From NCBI RefSeq assembly GCF_024508235.1, contig NZ_CP101943.1, positions 2,391,112 through 2,455,111 of the forward strand: a stretch of DNA of 64,000 bases, read 5' to 3'. Position numbers and translations under genes: made by a program. Numbering within the stretch: the first letter of the stretch is position 1; each line of letters opens with the position of its first letter. The DNA is from Halococcus qingdaonensis (GTDB taxonomy: Archaea; Halobacteriota; Halobacteria; Halobacteriales; Halococcaceae). The notes under the pieces were generated by a model. That model had not been told where the DNA came from. It saw only the letters and a program-made list of their open reading frames with translations, and searched no databases. Of the stretch, positions 55,820 through 63,232 are shown piece after piece.

Positions 55820-57385
55820 GTGGAATCCGTCTCCGTGCCGCGTTCGAGCTCCGTCCGCATCGTCACCGAACTCGCCAGCCGCGGCTACAACGCCGAACGC
55901 GAGGCCGTCACGCTCATCGCCGGGGCGAACGATCCCGAACGCGCCATCGAGCGCGTCATCGCGTCGGTCCCCGATGACGCGCTCACACTCTCGGCCGAGC
56001 ACGTCCGACGGAGCATCGACACGAACGACGCCACGACAGCGACTCACAACCCCTCTGTTTCGGGTGGAGACCCCGACACACGATCCGACACCGAACCCAT
56101 CGCTCCAGTCGAAACAAAGGGGTCCGAGGATGCCGACGGTGGAGCCACCGGCCGGTCGGGGCGCTCGGTCGATCCCGAGCTCCGTTCGTTGGCCATCGCG
56201 GGCGATATCACGGGGCGCTCGACCGGGACGGGCGAGTATGCCGACTTCGTGCGGACCTTCCGTGACCGGTACGAGCGGCTCTCGAAACTGCTTCGCTCGC
56301 GGGTCAACCATCGTCCCACCGAGGCCGTTCACGCGATGGCCGGCGGCAGCGACGCCGCCATCGTCGGGATGATCTCCGATATCCGCTCGACGGCCAACGG
56401 TCACTGGCTGGTCGAACTCGAGGACACCACCGGCACCTTCCCGTGTCTCATCATGAAGGATCGCGATCTCGCGAGCGTCGTCGACGAACTCCTGCTCGAC
56501 GAGGTCGTCGCGGTCGAGGGGACGCTCGCGGGCGACGGCGGCATCCTGTTCGTCGACGACCTCCACTTCCCCGACGTGCCGCGCACGTACACGCCCTCGA
56601 CTGCCGATCGCCACGTCCGCGCGGCGCTCATCTCGGACATCCACGTCGGCAGCCAGGAGTTCGCCGCCGACGCGTGGTCGGCGTTCGCCGACTGGCTCCA
56701 CACCGAGGAGGCGAGCGCCGTCGAGTATCTCCTCGTCGCGGGCGACATGGTCGAGGGTGTGGGCGTCTACCCGAACCAGGACGAGGAGCTCGACATCGTC
56801 GACATCTACGAGCAGTACGAGCAGTTCGCGGAATATCTCAAGGAAGTGCCCGGTGACATGGAGATCCTCCTGATCCCGGGCAACCACGACGCCGTCCGCC
56901 TCGCCGAACCCCAGCCCGGGTTCGACGACGACCTCAGGGAGATCATGGACGTCCACGACGCACGCATTTCAGGCAACCCTTCGACCGTGACGATCGAAGG
57001 CGTCTCGATCCTGATGTACCACGGCGTGAGTCTCGACGAGGTCATCGCCGAACTCCCGGAGGAGAAGGCCAGCTACGACGAGCCGCACAAACCGATGTAT
57101 CAGCTCCTCAAGAAGCGCCACGTCGCGCCCCAGTACGGCGGTCACACGCGCATCGCGCCCGAGGAGCGCGACTACCTCGTGATGGAGGAGGTACCCGATA
57201 TCTTCCACACCGGTCACGTCCACAAACTCGGCTACGGCAAGTATCACAACGTGCTCGCGCTCAACTCGGGCTGCTGGCAGGAACAGACGGATTTCCAGCG
57301 GAGCGTCAACATCGACCCCGACGTGGGCTACGCGCCGATCGTCGATCTCGACACGCTCGATCTGACGATCCAGAAGTTCTACTGA
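55820..57385 (+). CDS. polD1: DNA polymerase D small (exonuclease) subunit DP1
   Basis: The 3'-5' exonuclease subunit of the euryarchaeal replicative polymerase D, 521 residues. A conserved N-terminus (VRIVTELASRGYNAEREAV), a variable acidic linker (about residues 70-110), an OB fold (AIVGMISDIRSTANGHWLVEL) and a calcineurin-like phosphoesterase domain with SDIHVGSQEF, AGDMVEG, IPGNHDAV and HTGHVHKLG are visible; these coordinate the catalytic metals. No ATG fits the start: GTG at 55820 and GTG at 55835 are both possible, and TTG at 55808 is less likely. The linker segment of the gene holds two ORB-like elements. Confidence 0.92.
   Translation: MESVSVPRSSSVRIVTELASRGYNAEREAVTLIAGANDPERAIERVIASVPDDALTLSAEHVRRSIDTNDATTATHNPSVSGGDPDTRSDTEPIAPVETKGSEDADGGATGRSGRSVDPELRSLAIAGDITGRSTGTGEYADFVRTFRDRYERLSKLLRSRVNHRPTEAVHAMAGGSDAAIVGMISDIRSTANGHWLVELEDTTGTFPCLIMKDRDLASVVDELLLDEVVAVEGTLAGDGGILFVDDLHFPDVPRTYTPSTADRHVRAALISDIHVGSQEFAADAWSAFADWLHTEEASAVEYLLVAGDMVEGVGVYPNQDEELDIVDIYEQYEQFAEYLKEVPGDMEILLIPGNHDAVRLAEPQPGFDDDLREIMDVHDARISGNPSTVTIEGVSILMYHGVSLDEVIAELPEEKASYDEPHKPMYQLLKKRHVAPQYGGHTRIAPEERDYLVMEEVPDIFHTGHVHKLGYGKYHNVLALNSGCWQEQTDFQRSVNIDPDVGYAPIVDLDTLDLTIQKFY
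56048..56070 (-). repeat. ORB-like element in DP1 gene (a)
   Basis: On the minus strand CTCCACCCGAAACAGAGGGG followed by TTG. It matches the ORB core of the main origin (TTCCACNNGAAACGAAGGGG) with two or three differences. It lies in the part of the gene that encodes the variable linker. Confidence 0.55.
56103..56125 (+). repeat. ORB-like element in DP1 gene (b)
   Basis: CTCCAGTCGAAACAAAGGGG followed by TCC, on the plus strand, 32 bases after element (a) and pointing the opposite way. The dyad CCANNCGAAAC and the G arm are kept. Confidence 0.55.
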
Positions 57386-57538
57386 CAATCCATCCCGATC
57401 CCTCACCGTAAACCGTTTCCATCCGAAACGGTCCACCGACGCTCCGACTTTTCAGCACGACGAAAAAATCCACCGGACGGGACCGTCTCAATCCACTCAT
57501 CTTCGCTTCGTGGTGTATGGTAGTCGTCTGCGCAACCC
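57386..57538. other. Post-DP1 intergenic region with inverted repeat and ORB-like box
   Basis: 153 bases without a gene. It contains an inverted repeat ACCGTTTC (57412-57419) and GAAACGGT (57425-57432) with a 5-base loop, which can serve as terminator of DP1, and at its end the start of an ORB-like box (57533-57557) on the minus strand, TTCGACTCGAAACGTAGGGG, that overlaps the stop of the GNAT-like gene. No other signal was seen. Confidence 0.5.
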
Positions 57539-57922
57539 CTACGTTTCGAGTCGAAACTTCACCGTCGGTGCGCCGTCGAAGCGGGGCCCTGGGCCGACCT
57601 CCCGGAAGCCGGCGTCCGTCGCAGCGCGTCTGAGTTCCTCCCGCGACGCCTCGACGAGCAGTTCGGCGGCCATCCCCTCGCCCCGGGCGAACCGTGCGGG
57701 TTCGTCGAGCAGTCGTTCGACGGCTTCCGGTCGGCCGTCGAACTGGGTGACGTGGACCGCGTCGCGGCGGGCGTCGAAACTCACGAACCCGACGAGATCG
57801 TCGTCTTCGGCCGCGACGCGCACGGTCCTGTCGTGGACCAGATTTCGCATCGTCTCCGCCGGCGCGTCGCCGAGCGCGGCCAGCCGTCCGGCGTCGGCTT
57901 CGACGGCATCGCGCACCTCCAT
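57539..57922 (-). CDS. GNAT-like N-acetyltransferase fold protein
   Basis: A 127-residue protein. It opens EVRDAVEADAGRLAALGDAP, typical of GNAT enzymes, has the central strand DDLVGFVSFDARRDAVHVTQFDG and the C-terminal ATDAGFREVGPG turn; the acetyl-CoA P-loop (RGEGMAAELLVE) is only partly canonical. The substrate is unknown. It is small for a GNAT and similar proteins in haloarchaea are uncharacterised. The stop codon is part of an ORB-like box. Confidence 0.68.
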   Translation of the reverse strand: MEVRDAVEADAGRLAALGDAPAETMRNLVHDRTVRVAAEDDDLVGFVSFDARRDAVHVTQFDGRPEAVERLLDEPARFARGEGMAAELLVEASREELRRAATDAGFREVGPGPRFDGAPTVKFRLET

Positions 57923-58076
57923 GCCTCGCCGTCGGGATGCAGGCAGTTAAACCCTCGACCGGCCGATCGCGCTCGAAACGTCACGATGGAATGGATGAAA
58001 GCAGTTATGCCCGGTCGATACCAGCGCTACCCATGCACGACACTCTCACGCGGCGATATCGCCGACGGAGGCAGGG
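57923..58076. promoter_or_regulatory. Divergent region upstream of lysC
   Basis: 154 bases between the GNAT-like gene and lysC. GATATC at about 58054-58059 within GGCGATATCGCC lies 18-29 bases before the lysC ATG and can serve as the TATA element; the same 12 bases form a perfect palindrome, so a regulator could also bind there. Nothing else is visible. Confidence 0.4.
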
Positions 58077-59255
58077 ATGCGCGTCGTAGCGAAGTTCGGC
58101 GGGACGAGTCTCGGCAGCGGTGATCGGGTGAACCGCGCCGCCGACTCGATCGCGGCCGCCGTCGAGGCCGGCCACGAGATCGCCGTCGTCGTCAGCGCGA
58201 TGGGTTCGACGACCGACAGCCTCCTCGACGGGATCCAGTTCGACGTCGCCGAGGGCGACAAGGCGGAAATCGTCAGCATGGGCGAGCGCACCTCCGCCCG
58301 GATGGTCAAGGCTGCCCTCTCGGCGCGCGGCGTCGACGCCGCGTTCGTCGAACCCGGCGGCGAGCACTGGCCGGTCATCACCGACTCACACGGCGAGGTC
58401 GACGTCGAGGAGACGACCCGCCGCGCGCAGGCGCTCGCCGATCGCATGGGCGAGGTCGTCCCGGTCCTGACGGGTTTTCTCGCCGAGGATCACGCCGGCT
58501 CGGTCACCACTCTCGGCCGCGGCGGCAGCGACACGACCGCCGTCATGCTCGGCAACTACATGGGTGCCGAGGAGGTCGTCATCGTCACCGACGTCGAGGG
58601 CGTGATGACCGGCGATCCCCGGGTCGTCGAAGGGGCCAGAAACGTCGGCGAGATCAGCGTCGACGAGCTCCGCAACCTCTCCTTCCGGGGGGCGGAGGTC
58701 ATCGCGCCGAGCGCGCTCAATTACAAGGAACCGGAGCTCGGGGTCCGGGTCGTCCACTACCAGCACGGCGACCTGCTCCAGGGTGGGACCAGCATCGAGG
58801 GCACCTTCGAGACGCTCATCGACCTTCAGGAGACGCCGCTGTCCTGTCTCACGGTCGCCGGGCGCGCGATCAGGAATCGTCCGGGCATTCTCGCAACGCT
58901 CTCGGGCGCGCTCGGCGACGTGGGGATCAACATCGACGCGGCGGCGAGCGGCCTCGACTCGATCACGTTCTATCTCTACACCGAGGACGCGACGGAGGCC
59001 GAGACGGTGCTCCATGAGCGCGTCATCGACGAGGACGCCCTGTCGAGCGTGACCGTCGACGGGGAGTTCGCCGCGCTCCGGATCTCGGGTGGCGAGCTCC
59101 CGACCCAGTCGGGCGTCGTCCAGGGGATGATCGAGACGCTCAGCGACGAGCACGTCACCGCCCACGACGTCATCACGAGCGCGACCTCGGTGGCGGTGCT
59201 CGTCGACTGGGACGATCGCGAGCGCGCGCTGTCGATCGTTCAGGACACCTTCTAA
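58077..59255 (+). CDS. lysC: Aspartate kinase
   Basis: Catalyses the first step of the aspartate pathway to lysine, threonine and methionine. The 392-residue protein has the amino-acid kinase domain (VAKFGGTSLGSGDRV; TLGRGGSDTTAVMLGN) and two C-terminal ACT domains (residues about 262-330, IRNRPGILATLSGALGDVGINID; and 335-392), which in the family sense lysine or threonine. It fits the metX, metY and thrC genes elsewhere in the window. Start ATG at 58077; the palindrome GGCGATATCGCC is just upstream. Confidence 0.94.
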   Translation: MRVVAKFGGTSLGSGDRVNRAADSIAAAVEAGHEIAVVVSAMGSTTDSLLDGIQFDVAEGDKAEIVSMGERTSARMVKAALSARGVDAAFVEPGGEHWPVITDSHGEVDVEETTRRAQALADRMGEVVPVLTGFLAEDHAGSVTTLGRGGSDTTAVMLGNYMGAEEVVIVTDVEGVMTGDPRVVEGARNVGEISVDELRNLSFRGAEVIAPSALNYKEPELGVRVVHYQHGDLLQGGTSIEGTFETLIDLQETPLSCLTVAGRAIRNRPGILATLSGALGDVGINIDAAASGLDSITFYLYTEDATEAETVLHERVIDEDALSSVTVDGEFAALRISGGELPTQSGVVQGMIETLSDEHVTAHDVITSATSVAVLVDWDDRERALSIVQDTF

Positions 59256-59911
59256 CGACCTTTTCGCAGCCGACTTCCGATCTGCTCCGGCAATCCTGCC
59301 TCGCTCACCGCGCGCTCGACACGCTCGATGTCGTACTCGACGCGGTGCTCATTGACGTTCATCGCATCGAGATCCAGCGTCGCGTAGGCTGCCCGCGGGT
59401 CGCCGTCGCGCGGCTGGCCGACGCCGCCCGGATTCAGGACGATCCCGTCGTCGTAGCTCTCGTGATGCTGGACGTGCGTGTGGCCGAGCACGAGCACGTC
59501 TTCGTCGTCGAGCATGTCCGCGGCGAACATGTCGGGGTAGGTGTAACGGTCCGGATCGTCGGGATGGCCGTGGATGATTTTCACCCGATCGTCGAATTCG
59601 ATGCGCTCGTCGGGGAGCCCGGCGAGCCACGCCAGTTGTCCGTCGTCGAGCTGCTCGCGGGCATACGCGACGCCGGCACCGGCCATGCTGTTGAACGAAA
59701 AATCCGTTCCGGTCGCCACCGCGCGGTCGTGGTTACCCATCACGGTCGGCACCTCGCGCTCCCGGAGCGCGTCGACACACGCGCCGGGCCACGGGTTGTA
59801 GCCGACCACGTCGCCGGCACAGACCAGCGCGTCGACGGGCGGCATGTCGTCGAGAACGGCGTCGAGCGCGACTCGATTCCCGTGAATATCCGCGATGACA
59901 CCGACGATCAT
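59252..59911 (-). CDS. Metallophosphoesterase (YfcE/MJ0936-like)
   Basis: A 219-residue calcineurin-like phosphoesterase. Metal-binding motifs are all present: IADIHGN, AGDVVGYNPWP, MGNHD, IHGHPDD and LGHTHVQH. Such proteins hydrolyse phosphodiesters or phosphomonoesters in vitro, and the natural substrate is unknown. The ATG at 59911 gives the conserved start MIVGVIADIHGN; a longer reading passes through the next gene. It overlaps the convergent lysC by 4 bases. Confidence 0.87.
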   Translation of the reverse strand: MIVGVIADIHGNRVALDAVLDDMPPVDALVCAGDVVGYNPWPGACVDALREREVPTVMGNHDRAVATGTDFSFNSMAGAGVAYAREQLDDGQLAWLAGLPDERIEFDDRVKIIHGHPDDPDRYTYPDMFAADMLDDEDVLVLGHTHVQHHESYDDGIVLNPGGVGQPRDGDPRAAYATLDLDAMNVNEHRVEYDIERVERAVSEAGLPEQIGSRLRKGR

Positions 59912-59936
59912 GCCCCGGTTACGACCTCGCCCTCCT

Positions 59937-60509
59937 TCAATCGCCGTTCTCGATGGCCGTCTCGAACTCGTCGCCCGCCCGCGCGACGCCGGCCGCACAG
60001 ACCGCGTGCTCGAAGTCGGCGTTGTAGACCGCGTTAGCGGCCCCGGCGGCGCTCTCGATGGCAATCTCTGTCGGTTCCGGACTGTCCTTCTCGTAGGTTG
60101 CCACCAGCGTCGGCTCCGTCACCTCCTCCACGACGAGTCCGTCGCGGCGAACAGTTCCAATAAAACTCTCCGGGCCGACGACGCCGGCGATGCGCGGGGT
60201 GTCGTAGTCGTCCTTCTCGAAATCGAGCGCCAGGAGGGAGAGCGCGAGCGCGTCGCGGGCGGGATAGCCCAGCGCGAGTTTCTCGGCGATCGGATCGGTG
60301 TGCGAGCCGTTGCCGACGACGATCCGATCGCCGACCGGTCGCACGCAGTTGTAGGAGACGTAGGGGTTGTCCGTCTTGTCGGCCGCGTCGGTCGGCACCA
60401 CGGTGAAGCGGTCGTCGCGCTCGACGATCTGCCGGTTCGGGAACGATCGCGAAGAGACGCGGTACGCGCCGGTGTCGGGGCCGACGACGAGAAATCGTCC
60501 GATGTACAT
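59937..60509 (-). CDS. purO: Archaeal IMP cyclohydrolase PurO
   Basis: Closes the ring of FAICAR to IMP, the last step of purine synthesis in many archaea. It is a 190-residue member of the PurO family: the N-terminus [20 protein letters not shown], the [12 protein letters not shown] block and the repeat-like EYDTPRIAG region are typical. It is not related to the bacterial PurH cyclohydrolase. The gene is 25 bases downstream of nothing on its strand; the metallophosphoesterase gene follows after 25 bases and may be co-transcribed. Confidence 0.92.
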   Translation of the reverse strand: MYIGRFLVVGPDTGAYRVSSRSFPNRQIVERDDRFTVVPTDAADKTDNPYVSYNCVRPVGDRIVVGNGSHTDPIAEKLALGYPARDALALSLLALDFEKDDYDTPRIAGVVGPESFIGTVRRDGLVVEEVTEPTLVATYEKDSPEPTEIAIESAAGAANAVYNADFEHAVCAAGVARAGDEFETAIENGD

Positions 60510-60572
60510 GCCCGCACTGGTTCGTGGAATCGAAAATATTCGTCGAAACCATCGGTCAGCTCTGATCTTTCG

Positions 60573-60779
60573 TCACCGTTTGCGCCACGCGAGCGCGACG
60601 ATGAGAACCGTTGCACCCACTAACCCGAGATTCAACAGCACTATCGGGTGGGTCGCGTTCGCTGCGACGAACGAAGCGATGGCCGGAACGGCATCCGAGA
60701 CGAGCGAGAACGAACCTATGATCAGGATGAATCCGAGATACGCCACTACGACCCCGCCGACGAGTCGAAGTGTGTCCAT
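60573..60779 (-). CDS. Small two-helix membrane protein
   Basis: A 68-residue protein with two hydrophobic helices (LVGGVVVAYLGFILIIGSFSL; VLLNLGLVGATVLIVALAW) and a basic end RKR. A start at 60881 would add a 34-residue basic segment with no membrane pattern, so the ATG at 60779 (MDTLRLVGG) is preferred. Function unknown. It is next to purO and the tRNA gene. Confidence 0.62.
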   Translation of the reverse strand: MDTLRLVGGVVVAYLGFILIIGSFSLVSDAVPAIASFVAANATHPIVLLNLGLVGATVLIVALAWRKR

Positions 60780-60917
60780 ACACGACCATCGGCGGTGGTT
60801 CGCTTGTTCTTTCGGGACGAAACCGACTGGAACCATGACGATCAACCACCGATTTCGATGTTCAGGACGAAACCGTTCCAACAGGGATAAGTAGAGACGG
60901 CTGTAACTGACGTCTAC

Positions 60918-60990
60918 AGTCCCATGGGGTAGTGGCCAATCCTGAAGCCTTCTGGGGGCTTCGACCCAGGTTCGAATCCTGGTGGGACTA
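60918..60990 (+). tRNA. tRNA-Gln (anticodon CTG)
   Basis: A 73-base tRNA. The acceptor stem pairs AGTCCCA (60918-60924) with TGGGACT plus discriminator A (60990). The anticodon loop TTCTGGG lies between AAGCC and GGCTT, giving anticodon CTG, which reads CAG as glutamine. The T arm CCAGG-TTCGAAT-CCTGG is perfect. No intron, and CCA is not encoded. In archaea Gln-tRNA is usually charged with Glu and then amidated. Confidence 0.95.
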
Positions 60991-61388
60991 CTCCTGCCTC
61001 GCTCAAGCGTTCTTTCCTCGTTTCATTCGTTCGAAAGCGGTGCGTTTTTATCGAATTCCCGCATACCTCCTCATGTACGTTCTATGACCAACCGGTTCGC
61101 GGTTCGTCCGGTCTTTAACCCTCTCCCGCTCTCCGCCTCGGGACGGGCCCGATAGCCGCAGCACTCGGGTTCGTTTCGCTGCCTCCTCGGTAGCCGCATT
61201 TTCCATCGACCACGCACGCATATGCCGATATCCACCGAGTCGCCGGTCACACGCCGGCACTCGCACGACCGCGTACCGATACACGACTCACGACCGAACC
61301 GATCACATCGATCGCCACAGCATCGACGAGCGAATTCCCTATCCGCTCTCTTCACTACTGTTCCCACGGTTTTCGGGGGTGATCGCCG
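60991..61388. other. Gene-free region between tRNA-Gln and the MFS gene
   Basis: A 398-base stretch of lower GC content. After the tRNA there is a T-rich zone (CGTTCTTTCCTCGTTTC, 61010-61026) that can end its transcript. TTTTTATCG at about 61044-61052 looks TATA-like. The GGGGGTGA at about 61374-61381 lies 8 bases before the MFS ATG as a ribosome-binding site. Open frames here look like chance sequence; nothing else is supported. Confidence 0.5.
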
Positions 61389-62678
61389 ATGAGCGCTCTC
61401 GATCGAGTGTTGTGGCGCAACGCCGATTTTCGGCGCTTTTTCGCCGGGCAGTTCGTCACAAATGCCGGTGACAGCCTCTATACGGTGGCGATGCTCTGGC
61501 TCGCTTTCGAGCTGAGTGGCTCGACGTTGGTCACCGGCGCGCTGAACGCGATACTACTGTTGCCGTGGCTGTTGCAGGTGTTTGCCGGTCCGCTCGTCGA
61601 TCGCCTACCGCTCGAACGCGTCCTCGTCGGCTCGCAGGTGGTTCAGGGCACCGTCGTACTGGTCCTGCCGCTGGCGGCAGCGCTGAACTCTCTGCACGTC
61701 GGCGTTTTGTTCGCCGTTGCCCCGATATTGATGCTCGCGTCGCTGCTGATGGCTCCGATGGAGACGGCGCTGTTGCCCCGTATCGTCGACGACGAACGTC
61801 TCCCCGGGGCGAATGCGGCGCTCTCGACCGTGACGCTCGGACTGGACATGGTGTTCGATGCGCTCGGTGGCGGCTTCGTCGCCGTTTTCGGTGCGACGAC
61901 GCTGTTTCTCGCTGACTCGGCCACGTTCGCCGGTGCCGCGTTGCTGTTCGCCGGCATCAGACTCGGCGTCGCTACAAGAACTGACGAGCGTACGAAATCG
62001 AGAGCCGAATCAGTCGCCCCGACCGTCCGCTCAGTGCTTCGTTCGTACGTTTCGGACCTCCAGGACGGGGTCAGGATGCTCCGCGGGACGGTGTTCGTCG
62101 AACTGATACTGATGACTGCGGTGGCGAACTTCACCACCGGCGTTACGCTGGCGATACTGCCAGCGTTCGGCGACGGCCTCGGCGGCCCCGCTGTCTACGG
62201 CCTGCTGCTAGGTGCGCTCGGAATCGGCCGACTCGTCGGTTCGCTCGTCGGTCCGTGGTTTGAGGGAGTTCCCTACGGAAGAATGCTCCTCGTCCACGGG
62301 CTGGCTGCCTGCTGCTGGCTCGCTGCGGTTCTCGTATCGTCGCCGGCACTCACCGTCGTCCTGTTCGGCCTTGCGTTGGTGCCCGCCGGGATCTCTGGCG
62401 TGCTCAGTTCGACGCTGAACCAGCGCGTGTTCCCGGCCGACCTGCTGGGTCGGATTTCGGCGACAAAGGGTACCGCTTCCGGGGCGACGCTCCCGCTCGG
62501 TTCGCTCATCGGAGGAGCGATCGCAGAGACGTTGGGAACAACGACGACGATGGCGCTGGCCGCCAGCGGCTTCGGGTTCACGGCTGTCTACGTCCTCTTC
62601 CGTCCACGACTCCGACGACTTCCCGCTATCGGGACGGCTACACCGGACGACTTCGATGTCGAGGCTGAGATAAAATAG
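61389..62678 (+). CDS. MFS transporter
   Basis: A 429-residue major facilitator with about 12 helices. It opens RVLWRNADFRRFFAGQFVTNAGDSLY, with loop 2-3 motif GPLVDRLPLERVL that resembles the MFS motif A (GxLaDrxxrkxxl). The second half has a matching start with RRLVGSLVG-type repeats. Transported compound unknown; proteins of this shape (MFS_3 group) often export drugs. The C-terminal tail is acidic. A ribosome-binding site GGGGGTGA precedes the ATG, which suggests a leadered mRNA. Confidence 0.87.
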   Translation: MSALDRVLWRNADFRRFFAGQFVTNAGDSLYTVAMLWLAFELSGSTLVTGALNAILLLPWLLQVFAGPLVDRLPLERVLVGSQVVQGTVVLVLPLAAALNSLHVGVLFAVAPILMLASLLMAPMETALLPRIVDDERLPGANAALSTVTLGLDMVFDALGGGFVAVFGATTLFLADSATFAGAALLFAGIRLGVATRTDERTKSRAESVAPTVRSVLRSYVSDLQDGVRMLRGTVFVELILMTAVANFTTGVTLAILPAFGDGLGGPAVYGLLLGALGIGRLVGSLVGPWFEGVPYGRMLLVHGLAACCWLAAVLVSSPALTVVLFGLALVPAGISGVLSSTLNQRVFPADLLGRISATKGTASGATLPLGSLIGGAIAETLGTTTTMALAASGFGFTAVYVLFRPRLRRLPAIGTATPDDFDVEAEIK

Positions 62679-62772
62679 GCGACCAGTAGGGAATCATCAC
62701 CGCTTCGCACCCCCCCTCCTTGCTCGTGTTCTGTTCGGTGTCCCCGGCTTCGACGCTTTTCGAAATCCGTCG

Positions 62773-62907
62773 TCAGTGTTTGACCGCCAGCTCGCCGCCA
62801 CACTTCGGGCAGCTCTCCGTTTCCTCGACGCTCTCGTAGCTACAGTCGAGGCAGATGAACAGTTCGTCGCTCTCGTCGGGCGTCGGTTGATCCTCGTGGC
62901 GTGTCAT
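62773..62907 (-). CDS. 44-residue zinc-ribbon (rubrerythrin-like) protein
   Basis: A tiny acidic protein with two Cys pairs, CLDC (residues 19-22) and CPKC (33-36), which is the layout of a rubredoxin-like or rubrerythrin-like single zinc or iron ribbon. The ATG is at 62907. Haloarchaea carry many such proteins. It could act in electron transfer or as a zinc-binding partner; no function is known. It follows a second zinc-ribbon protein gene on the same strand after 55 bases. Confidence 0.7.
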   Translation of the reverse strand: MTRHEDQPTPDESDELFICLDCSYESVEETESCPKCGGELAVKH

Positions 62908-62962
62908 ACGTTCTCTCGGGGCGGAAAACGGATAAGAGCGCTGGCCAGGGTAAAATCGACCC

Positions 62963-63232
62963 TTACTCCGGCGGGATGTTGCCGGTGAGTACGTTCCGGA
63001 TCGCGTGCAGGCCGGTCGCCGCGAGCACCACGAACAGGTTGAACAGCGCGTGCGGGACGACTGTCTTCGTCCGACTCAGTCGACTACCGCACGCTGGACA
63101 CGTCGTCTTACCGGTGTCGAAGCGCTCCCCGCAGACCGTACACTCCCGGACATCGTGTTCACGATCGCTCTCGACGCCGACTTCGCCGTCGCCGAGCCCC
63201 GCCGCCTGCTTGATGCGTCGTGTGAGCGTCAT
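62963..63232 (-). CDS. Zinc-ribbon protein with C-terminal membrane helix
   Basis: An 89-residue protein. The zinc ribbon CTVCGERF ... CPACGSRL (Cys at about 31, 34, 45, 48) is followed by one hydrophobic helix (LFNLFVVLAATGLHAI). Its ATG overlaps the stop of the molybdoenzyme gene (ATGA), so it is read together with that enzyme and may belong to its assembly or membrane attachment. This is inference from position only. Confidence 0.78.
   Translation of the reverse strand: MTLTRRIKQAAGLGDGEVGVESDREHDVRECTVCGERFDTGKTTCPACGSRLSRTKTVVPHALFNLFVVLAATGLHAIRNVLTGNIPPE

Noticed and set aside
61048-61284. A 78-codon frame between the tRNA and the MFS gene
   Set aside because: The product is Arg-rich and non-acidic, unlike haloarchaeal proteins, and no promoter or ribosome-binding site precedes it.
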